Assembly: GCA_016210375.1 (NCBI GenBank)
Contig: JACQUH010000211.1
Location: forward strand, 1 to 5,961
Length of the DNA stretch: 5,961 nt
Source: Chloroflexota bacterium
GTDB lineage: Bacteria > Chloroflexota > Dehalococcoidia > Lucifugimonadales > JACPCL1
Reading direction: 5' to 3'
Shown piece by piece: positions 1-4,700 of this stretch (positions are counted from its first letter, which is position 1; the number at the start of each line of letters is the position of its first letter). Position numbers and translations under genes: made by a program. Below the pieces are notes generated by a model. It worked only from the letters and a program-made list of their open reading frames with translations. It ran no database searches and was not told the DNA's origin.

Positions 1-1
1 C

Positions 2-2323
2 AACGGCATACAGCTATGCTACTCGGTCTGCGTGACCACCTACACCAACAGCAACGGCGAGTTCTCCATTGGGGTAGCGCCGGGGACCTATTACCTCAAC
101 ATCTGGGGCTCCCGGTGCGAGGACGCCTCCTGCAGCGGCTCCACCTACTGGAGCCTGTGGGGGGCCTACATCAGCATCCAGGAGAGCATGTACCAGGTCA
201 TCAAGTTCAACAACGTCTACGTCTACGGGAAGGTGCAGGACTCGGTGGGGAACCCCATCCCCGGCGCCCAGGTCCAGAGCTACATGTGCTGTCCCCAGCT
301 CAGCTTTGACGGGCTCTCCTTCTATGCCTATGTGAGTTCGTACTCCTCCAGCAACGCCGCGGGCAAGTTCAAGCAGTTCCTGCTGCCTGGCAGCTACTCC
401 GTCGTCACCTATCCCCCGGCGGGCAGCGGCTTCTTCCCCTTCGCCCTCAGCCAGGGCATCACCCAGGACCAGTACCTGACGATTGTGCTCCAGCTCATTA
501 CGGCGACGCCGGACAGCGACAACGACGGCATCCCCAACGACCAGGACAACTGCCCCGGTATCCCCAACGCAGACCAGTTGGACACCGACGGCGACGGGGC
601 CGGCAACGCCTGCGACGCCGACGACGACAACGATGGGGTGGAAGACCCGGGCGACAACTGCCCGCTGGTGGCTAACGCCGGGCAAGAAGACTGGGACGGG
701 GATGGCATTGGCGCGGCCTGCGACCCGGGGGACGTGCCGCCAAACAGTCCACCCACCGCAGACGCGGGAGGCCCTTACAGCGTGGCAGAGGGGAGCTCGG
801 TCGCCTTGAGCGGCTCAGGCACCGACCCCGACAATGACCCGCTGACTTACGCCTGGGACCTGGACGCCGATGGCGCCTACGAGACGGTTGGCCAGAACCC
901 GACCTTCTCCGCCGCCGGGAAGGACGGGCCATCCTCCCTCACGGTGAAGCTGAAGGTGTGCGACGACGACAATGCCTGCGCCACCGACACCGCCGACGTC
1001 AGTGTCACCAACGTGACGCCCACGGCTGACGCCGGAGGCCCCTACACGGTAGCGGAAGGCTCCAGTGTGACGCTCAGCGCCTCTGGCAGCGACCCCGCGG
1101 GTAGCCAGGACCCCCTGACCTACGCCTGGGACCTGAACGGCGACGGCCTGTATGAGACTGCTGGGCAGAGCGTCACCTTCAACGGGGTTGATGGGCCAGC
1201 GGTGGCGACGGTGAGCGTGCAAGTGGACGACGGCGATGGAGGGGTGACCACGGATAGCGCCGTCGTGACGGTGAGCAATGTAGCCCCCCTGGTCAGCAAC
1301 CTCCAGGTGACCCCGGCTACCGTCAGCGAGAACGATAACGCTACCCTGACCGGCAGCATCACCGACCCCGGCGCCCAGGACACCCAGACCGTGGTCATCA
1401 CCTGGGGCGATGGGTCGCCCAGCACCACCCTGAACCTGGGGGCGGGCGTCAACTCCTTCAGCGCCTCCCATCAGTACCTCGACGACAACCCCACAGGGAC
1501 TGCCTCAGACGCCAATGCCATCAGCGTTACGGTTACCGACAAGGACGGCGGCCAGGGCGCCGCCGCCGCCACGGTCACGGTGAATAACCTTGCGCCCGCC
1601 ATCACCGGTACCAGTGGCCCGGCTGACCCCCTGGCCCTGGGTACGCCCACCGCCATTGCTGCCAGCTTCACCGATGTCGGCAGCCTGGACAGCCACAACT
1701 GCACCTTCGCCTGGGACGACGGCACAACCAGTGTGGTCGCGGCCAGTGGTGGCTCTTGCTCAGCGCCTCACACCTATGGCGGGGCAGGCGTGTACACCGT
1801 CCAGGTGGCGGTGGCCGACGACGATACCGGCAGCGCCACGGCCCTTTACCAGTTTGTCGTGGTCTACAATCCCGATGGAGGCTTCGTGACCGGCGGCGGC
1901 TGGATCAACTCCCCAGCGGGGGCCTATGTCCCGGATCCAGGTCTCAGTGGTAAGGCAACCTTTGGGTTCGTATCCAAGTACCAGAAGGGGGCCACCACGC
2001 CCACGGGACAGACGGAGTTCCAGTTCAAGGCTGGTAATCTGAACTTCCACAGTACCGACTACGAGTGGCTGGTAGTTGCTGGCGCCAAGGCCCAGTACAA
2101 GGGCACCGGCACGATCAACGGCGCCTCAGGCTATCGCTTCCTGCTGACGGCCACCGACGGCCAGGTAAATGGCGGCGGCGGCGTGGACAAGTTCCGCATA
2201 AAGATCATTGAAATCGCCACGGGCAGTGTGGTCTACGATAACGTGATGGGCGCTTCCGACGACATGGACACCGCAACCCCCCAGGCCATCGGTGGTGGGA
2301 GCATTGTTGTCCATGGCGGCTAG
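2..2323 (+). CDS. Large secreted/surface protein with TSP3 and PKD repeats, 5' partial
   Basis: The reading frame is open from base 2 to a TAG at 2321-2323, and 773 residues are visible. The GTG at 32 lies inside a beta-sandwich unit, so the true start and any signal peptide are upstream of the window. Domains in order: the end of one carboxypeptidase-regulatory-like unit (NGEFSIGVAPGTYYLNI, to about 215); a second such unit (about 218-490, YGKVQDSVGNPIPGAQV then GKFKQFLLPGSYSV); thrombospondin type 3 repeats (512-727); four PKD/Ig-like units (752-1870); and a C-terminal domain starting FVTGGGWI (about 1880-2320). The paired cysteines, Asp-rich calcium loops and PKD folds imply an extracellular protein, perhaps for adhesion or glycan/protein binding. 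No catalytic domain, LPXTG motif or C-terminal membrane helix is visible, so anchoring is unknown. Domain calls are firm; the function is inference. Confidence 0.9.
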   Translation, partial: NGIQLCYSVCVTTYTNSNGEFSIGVAPGTYYLNIWGSRCEDASCSGSTYWSLWGAYISIQESMYQVIKFNNVYVYGKVQDSVGNPIPGAQVQSYMCCPQLSFDGLSFYAYVSSYSSSNAAGKFKQFLLPGSYSVVTYPPAGSGFFPFALSQGITQDQYLTIVLQLITATPDSDNDGIPNDQDNCPGIPNADQLDTDGDGAGNACDADDDNDGVEDPGDNCPLVANAGQEDWDGDGIGAACDPGDVPPNSPPTADAGGPYSVAEGSSVALSGSGTDPDNDPLTYAWDLDADGAYETVGQNPTFSAAGKDGPSSLTVKLKVCDDDNACATDTADVSVTNVTPTADAGGPYTVAEGSSVTLSASGSDPAGSQDPLTYAWDLNGDGLYETAGQSVTFNGVDGPAVATVSVQVDDGDGGVTTDSAVVTVSNVAPLVSNLQVTPATVSENDNATLTGSITDPGAQDTQTVVITWGDGSPSTTLNLGAGVNSFSASHQYLDDNPTGTASDANAISVTVTDKDGGQGAAAATVTVNNLAPAITGTSGPADPLALGTPTAIAASFTDVGSLDSHNCTFAWDDGTTSVVAASGGSCSAPHTYGGAGVYTVQVAVADDDTGSATALYQFVVVYNPDGGFVTGGGWINSPAGAYVPDPGLSGKATFGFVSKYQKGATTPTGQTEFQFKAGNLNFHSTDYEWLVVAGAKAQYKGTGTINGASGYRFLLTATDGQVNGGGGVDKFRIKIIEIATGSVVYDNVMGASDDMDTATPQAIGGGSIVVHGG
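512..727 (+). repeat. Thrombospondin type 3 calcium-binding repeats (within the PKD protein)
   Basis: This stretch encodes about 72 residues with the TSP3 pattern: DSDNDGIPNDQDNCP, then DTDGDGAGNACD, DDDNDGVEDPGDNCP and DWDGDGIGAACD. The DxDxDG loops are the known calcium ligands of the family, and the cysteines recur at the expected places (DNCP, NACD/AACD). Such segments usually form a rigid, calcium-stiffened stalk between exported domains. Here it links the carboxypeptidase-like units to the PKD units, with a short Pro-rich linker (DVPPNSPP) after it. Calcium binding is inferred from the motif. Confidence 0.88.
752..1870 (+). repeat. Four tandem PKD/Ig-like units (within the PKD protein)
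   Basis: Approximate units are 752-1015, 1019-1282, 1283-1591 and 1592-1870. The first two are close paralogues: PTADAGGPYSVAEGSSV and PTADAGGPYTVAEGSSV, followed by DPLTYAWDLDADGAYET and DPLTYAWDLNGDGLYET. They therefore look like a tandem duplication. The third (VVITWGDGSP, SVTVTDKDGG) and fourth (CTFAWDDGTT, VQVAVADDDTG) are diverged but keep the W-D-G core and the final beta strand. Each unit is about 88-103 residues. PKD folds are usually spacer or binding modules in exported proteins. Unit 1 has a Cys pair (KVCDDDNAC), and unit 4 has HNC and GSC, which may form disulfides. Confidence 0.85.
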
Positions 2324-2333
2324 CCCAATCGCA

Positions 2334-2373
2334 AGTATTGGCGAGTTTAAGGTGACTTGAGCTCGCCAATACT
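2334..2373. terminator. Long perfect hairpin in the convergent intergenic region
   Basis: Arms AGTATTGGCGAG (2334-2345) and CTCGCCAATACT (2362-2373) are exact reverse complements. On the + strand RNA the interior also pairs: UUUAAG with CUUGAG through two G-U wobbles. This gives an 18-bp stem closed by GUGA, a GNRA-type tetraloop. It starts 10 nt after the stop of the PKD protein gene and lies between convergent genes. That is where a terminator or mRNA 3'-end stabiliser is expected. No U-tract follows on either strand, so a classical intrinsic terminator is not supported. The structure is certain from the sequence; the role is inferred. Confidence 0.5.
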
Positions 2374-2450
2374 AGCTGCCTGGCCCAGCAGAAGCGCAGG
2401 TTAGGAGCTTCCCGCACGGGAAGGGGGAGAAGTTTGGTTTGAATTGGTGT

Positions 2451-2487
2451 GATGCGGCAACGTCGCATCCCACGGTCTCTTTAGACC
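2451..2487 (-). terminator. Hairpins at the 3' end of the alpha/beta hydrolase gene
   Basis: Read on the - strand, a 5-bp hairpin (GGTCT at 2487-2483, AGACC at 2478-2474) overlaps the hydrolase stop codon. A second hairpin follows with 6-bp arms GATGCG and CGCATC (2469-2464 and 2456-2451) and a 7-nt loop. Together they could end the hydrolase transcript. Neither is followed by a T-run, and short GC-rich hairpins arise easily by chance here, so this is a weak call. A further 6-bp hairpin (CTTCCC 2408-2413, GGGAAG 2418-2423) sits further downstream. Confidence 0.22.
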
Positions 2488-3341
2488 AGGCCCCCCAGGA
2501 ACTTCTGAAGCTCGCGGTTGAAGAAGTCCGGGTTGTCATCGTGGACGGAGTGGCTGGCGCCGGGCACCTCCACCCAGCGAATGTGGGAGTTGGCCCTGGC
2601 CATGGCCTCTGCCGTCTCCCTGGCCAGGACATCGGAAGCAGCGCCACGCAGTACCAGGGTGGGGCACTGGATGCTGCGGGTGTGGGGCCACAGGTCCACC
2701 TGGCGTGAAGGGTCCGCATTCTGGCGCGCCCTCTGCAAGCCCTGGACATCGTACCTCCACACGAACTTGCCGTTGGGAAGCTGTTTCATCGTGTTCCTGA
2801 CCCGGAGGTTTACCGACTCATCGGAGGTCAGGGGCCGCTCCTTGCGCCAGTAGGCCCGGGCCGCCTCCCAGGTGGCGAACTCCATCGGCGGGTCCTCCTG
2901 CTCCCTGGCGAGGCGCAGGTTGCCCCCAGCGGGGGAAGGGATCAGCGGCCTCGGCCCCATGTCCTCCACGACCGCTGCCCGCACCCTGTCGGGATGTCTG
3001 GAGGCGTAGACGATGGTGTTGGCGCCTCCCATAGAGTGCCCCATGAGAATGAAGGCCCTCAAGCCGAGCTGGTCAACCCACTGCTCCACGTCGGAGACGT
3101 AGGCGTCGGTGTAGTAGTCCGCGTCGGGGGACCAGTCACTATCGCCCCGGCCCCGCTGGTCAAGGGCCAGGACATGGTACCTATCGGCGAGCTTGCCGGC
3201 CACGGAGTCCCAGACGTGGGCGTTGTTGTTCGCGCCGTGGAGCATGAGCAGGGCAGGGGCTCCGTCGTTGCCCCAGTCCAGATAGTGGAGCCGCAGACCG
3301 TTGGCCTGCACGAACCTGTCGGTGATGGTCTGAGTTGCCAT
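2481..3341 (-). CDS. Alpha/beta hydrolase
   Basis: This encodes a 286-residue alpha/beta hydrolase-fold enzyme without an obvious signal peptide, so probably cytoplasmic. Visible motifs: oxyanion-hole HG at residues 35-36 (LLMLHGANNNAHVW); DQRGRGDSD at 61-69; nucleophile elbow GHSMGG at 101-106 with Ser103; a helical, Arg-rich cap region at about 130-215; probable acid Asp237 (LRGAASD); and catalytic His264 (PGASHSVH) near the C-terminus. All three triad residues are present, so it should be active. The family covers esterases, lipases, epoxide hydrolases, haloperoxidase-like and C-C bond hydrolases, and the substrate cannot be read from the sequence. The ATG at 3341 is chosen because AGGAGG lies 7 nt upstream. 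An in-frame ATG at 3461 would add 40 residues unlike the family and would overlap the upstream gene. Confidence 0.9.
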   Translation of the reverse strand: MATQTITDRFVQANGLRLHYLDWGNDGAPALLMLHGANNNAHVWDSVAGKLADRYHVLALDQRGRGDSDWSPDADYYTDAYVSDVEQWVDQLGLRAFILMGHSMGGANTIVYASRHPDRVRAAVVEDMGPRPLIPSPAGGNLRLAREQEDPPMEFATWEAARAYWRKERPLTSDESVNLRVRNTMKQLPNGKFVWRYDVQGLQRARQNADPSRQVDLWPHTRSIQCPTLVLRGAASDVLARETAEAMARANSHIRWVEVPGASHSVHDDNPDFFNRELQKFLGGLV

Positions 3342-3346
3342 GCCTT

Positions 3347-3354
3347 CCCCTCCT
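3347..3354 (-). promoter_or_regulatory. Ribosome binding site of the alpha/beta hydrolase gene
   Basis: On the - strand AGGAGGGG (3354 to 3347) precedes the ATG at 3341-3339, with 7 nt between AGGAGG and the start codon. This is the best Shine-Dalgarno match in the window. It decides the hydrolase start in favour of MATQTITDRF rather than the longer open frame. Confidence 0.8.
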
Positions 3355-3380
3355 GTCTCGTCGCTAGAAACGGTGGCGAC

Positions 3381-3389
3381 ATTGTAGCA
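3381..3389 (-). promoter_or_regulatory. Probable extended -10 promoter of the alpha/beta hydrolase gene
   Basis: Read on the - strand, TGCTACAAT (3389 to 3381) matches the extended -10 form TGnTATAAT with one mismatch in the hexamer. Transcription would begin near 3374 and leave a leader of about 33 nt containing the strong ribosome binding site. No good -35 box is seen at 16-18 nt; the best is TCTCCA, 3 of 6 matches. Extended -10 promoters tolerate this. It lies in the 112-nt gap after the DUF62 gene, downstream of a hairpin, so the hydrolase may have its own transcript. Confidence 0.45.
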
Positions 3390-3390
3390 C

Positions 3391-3403
3391 CCTGGCATCC
3401 AGG
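3391..3403. promoter_or_regulatory. Palindrome next to the hydrolase promoter
   Basis: CCTGG-CAT-CCAGG is a perfect 5-bp inverted repeat with a 3-nt centre, just upstream of the extended -10 in the promoter spacer. A repressor could bind here and block RNA polymerase. Five-base arms are common by chance in GC-rich DNA, so the operator idea is only a suggestion. Confidence 0.15.
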
Positions 3404-3408
3404 TGGAG

Positions 3409-3426
3409 ACGCTCCAGCAGGAGCGT
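3409..3426 (-). terminator. Hairpin between the DUF62 and hydrolase genes
   Basis: ACGCTCC (3409-3415) and GGAGCGT (3420-3426) form a perfect 7-bp stem with a 4-nt loop, 27 nt downstream of the DUF62 stop codon on the - strand and upstream of the proposed hydrolase promoter. Its position fits transcription termination or attenuation between two units. No T-run follows (CTCCACC on the - strand), so it is not a standard intrinsic terminator. Confidence 0.3.
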
Positions 3427-3453
3427 TCTTCTGGCCAGGGATCCCCTTGCTCG

Positions 3454-4371
3454 CTAAGCATCTCCCACCTCCACCTCCTCCCCCACCCGTACCCCCAGCT
3501 CCCGAGCCGCGTCGCCGTTCGCCAGGGCTATCTCCAGGTAGCCATGGCTGCCGACGAGGGCCACCAGCCCGCGCCCTGCGGCGTAGCTCTGGGCCAGGCC
3601 CTGGATGCGACGGCCCGCCAGCTCTACCCTCACACCCTCCCCGAAATCCGCCAGCGCCTCCGCCGGTATGCTCGTCACGATATCCCCAAAACGGTCTATG
3701 TGCAGCACGCACCCCACGAGACGCCCACCCTCCCGGCGAGGTTCGGGGATATGCAGGCGTACCAGCCTGTCCACCGGTTCGCCCAGCTCCTCAACGGGCA
3801 CGCCCAACGACAGGTGCGCCGCCGCCGGCGCAAAGACGTCCCGCCCGTGGAATGTGCTGCTTACCTGGGGCCGCCAGTAGCGCGGGTTGGACAGGGCGTA
3901 GGCCCTCACTCCAGGCGGCGTAGCCTGCTGATACGGGGCAAAGGTGAGGGCAGGTTTCCTGCGTGACCAGCGCCGCAGGGGCCGAGGAAGCCATGCCCCG
4001 TCGCGGCCCACAACGTGCAACAGCGCAGGCGGCGGCGAGGGAGGAGGAAGCACGAAGCTCAGCAGGCCGTTGTCGGGGCAAAGGAACGCGTGGCCCCCGT
4101 ACTGCACCGCCAGCGCATTGCGCTGTGTGCCAACCCCTGGGTCTACCACCGCCACATGAATCGTGCCCCGGGGGAAGAAGCGCCAGGCCGCGCCCAGTTG
4201 GAAGGCCCCTTCCAGGACGTTCTGCGGCGCTACCTGGTGGGTCAGGTCCACGGCGACAATGCGGGGGTTGATCCCCAGCATCACTCCCTTCATCACTCCC
4301 ACGTAGGGGTCGGCGAGGCCAAAGTCCGTCAGGAGGGTGATGAGGGGCGGCCGGCTCTCGGGCGCGGTCAA
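3454..4371 (-). CDS. SAM hydroxide adenosyltransferase (DUF62 family SAM hydrolase)
   Basis: This 305-residue protein belongs to the DUF62/SAM hydroxide adenosyltransferase family, related to fluorinase and chlorinase. The family splits S-adenosylmethionine into adenosine and methionine using water. N-terminal signature: ITLLTDFGLADPYVGVMKGV (residues 11-30). The family Asp-Arg-His triad is present as Asp77 and Arg84 (VVDPGVGTQR, seven apart as in the archaeal enzyme) and His175 (STFHGRD). PDNGLLS is at 99-105. The C-terminal domain has HIDRFGDIVTSIP (224-236) and GSHGYLEIALANGDAA (274-289). Fluorinase-type residues and its loop before the PDNG motif are absent, so halogenation is unlikely. 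About 40 extra Pro/Arg-rich residues lie between NGLLS and STFHGRD. The start is TTG, overlapping the secG stop by 4 nt (TTGA). No clear ribosome binding site is seen, which points to translational coupling. No in-frame ATG occurs before the signature. Confidence 0.93.
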   Translation of the reverse strand: MTAPESRPPLITLLTDFGLADPYVGVMKGVMLGINPRIVAVDLTHQVAPQNVLEGAFQLGAAWRFFPRGTIHVAVVDPGVGTQRNALAVQYGGHAFLCPDNGLLSFVLPPPSPPPALLHVVGRDGAWLPRPLRRWSRRKPALTFAPYQQATPPGVRAYALSNPRYWRPQVSSTFHGRDVFAPAAAHLSLGVPVEELGEPVDRLVRLHIPEPRREGGRLVGCVLHIDRFGDIVTSIPAEALADFGEGVRVELAGRRIQGLAQSYAAGRGLVALVGSHGYLEIALANGDAARELGVRVGEEVEVGDA

Positions 4372-4583
4372 CGCAGGAGCAGGCTCACCAGGGAGATGAG
4401 GGCGAAGAGGACGCCCAAAAGGACGGTAAAGCGGAAAAGGGTCAGCTCCACGCCCCGGCGGGTGCGGAAGGTGCTCTGGGCGCTGCCGAAGAGGCCGGCT
4501 CCCTGCCCTTTGACCTGGGCCAGCACTATGACAATCAGCACGACGCCCAGGACGATCTCAGCGATGTTGAAGTAGGTCTGCAC
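4368..4583 (-). CDS. secG: Preprotein translocase subunit SecG
   Basis: This small inner-membrane protein stimulates export through the SecYEG channel. At 71 residues it has the SecG layout: a first hydrophobic helix (about 5-22, NIAEIVLGVVLIVIVLAQ), a conserved VKGQGAGLFG stretch, a basic loop FRTRRGVE, and a second helix (about 49-70, FTVLLGVLFALISLVSLLL) ending at the C-terminus. The size is normal for the family. The GTG at 4583 is preferred because GAGGG lies 5 nt upstream. A TTG at 4595 would add MRAT but has no ribosome binding site and overlaps that Shine-Dalgarno sequence. The TGA stop overlaps the TTG start of the next gene. It lies 117 nt downstream of gatB. The loop wording resembles Chloroflexota SecG proteins, from memory. 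Confidence 0.9.
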   Translation of the reverse strand: MQTYFNIAEIVLGVVLIVIVLAQVKGQGAGLFGSAQSTFRTRRGVELTLFRFTVLLGVLFALISLVSLLLR

Positions 4584-4588
4584 AGTAG

Positions 4589-4593
4589 CCCTC
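4589..4593 (-). promoter_or_regulatory. Ribosome binding site supporting the GTG start of secG
   Basis: On the - strand GAGGG (4593 to 4589) is followed by 5 nt and the GTG at 4583-4581. The alternative TTG at 4595-4593 overlaps this element and has only GCAAGACTTC before it, which is a poor match. The element therefore argues for the shorter SecG. Confidence 0.55.
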
Positions 4594-4609
4594 AAGAAGT
4601 CTTGCGTCT

Positions 4610-4618
4610 ACTCTACCA
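4610..4618 (-). promoter_or_regulatory. Possible extended -10 element upstream of secG
   Basis: Read on the - strand, TGGTAGAGT (4618 to 4610) fits TGn followed by a 4-of-6 match to TATAAT. It would start transcription near 4603 and leave a leader of about 20 nt before the GTG start of secG. No convincing -35 box is visible. secG could equally be read through from gatB. Confidence 0.22.
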
Positions 4619-4651
4619 GAAGCCGGAGAGCGGTGGAAGAGGAGACGCTAA

Positions 4652-4674
4652 GGCAGCCGATGAGTCACGCTGCC
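4652..4674 (-). terminator. Hairpin in the gatB-secG gap
   Basis: GGCAGC (4652-4657) and GCTGCC (4669-4674) form a perfect 6-bp stem with an 11-nt loop, 26 nt after the gatB stop on the - strand. Next to it, GCGTCT and AGACGC (4643-4648 and 4604-4609) flank an imperfect longer fold. These may terminate or attenuate the gatB transcript or mark an mRNA processing site. There is no T-run after the stem, so confidence is low. I found no gene or tRNA in the 117-nt gap. Confidence 0.22.
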
Positions 4675-4700
4675 AGCAGCAGGCCAACGTGGGAACGCGG

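Noticed and set aside
14..685. Long open frame on the - strand opposite the PKD protein gene (223 codons)
   Set aside because: It is antisense to a clear domain-rich gene. Its Val/Gly/Ala-rich translation has no recognisable motif, as expected of a shadow frame in GC-rich DNA.
512..727. Dockerin or RTX-type calcium repeat
   Set aside because: The DNCP and NACD cysteines and the DxDxDG spacing fit thrombospondin type 3 repeats. There is no GGxGxDxx nonapeptide pattern and no paired dockerin helices.
815..1471. Long open frame on the - strand opposite the PKD units (218 codons)
   Set aside because: It lies entirely within the PKD coding region, and its low-complexity translation mirrors the repeated Asp-rich coding strand.
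3342..3461. 40-residue N-terminal extension of the alpha/beta hydrolase from the ATG at 3461
   Set aside because: It would overlap the end of the DUF62 gene, does not resemble hydrolase N-termini, and the strong ribosome binding site serves the ATG at 3341.
2994..3923. 309-codon + strand open frame across the hydrolase and DUF62 genes
   Set aside because: It contains a Pro run, spans two well-supported genes and the gap between them on the other strand, and has no family motif.
3454..4371. Fluorinase or chlorinase (halogenating enzyme)
   Set aside because: The Asp-Arg-His triad of SAM hydrolases is present (Asp77, Arg84, His175). The fluorinase motif region TYPATGTTTR and its loop before the PNNG motif are absent.
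4596..4700. Possible tRNA or small RNA in the gatB-secG gap
   Set aside because: Some stretches look tRNA-like (GGTAGAGTAGACGC on the - strand), but there is no T-arm GGTTCGAATCC-type sequence, no 7-nt anticodon loop and no acceptor stem.
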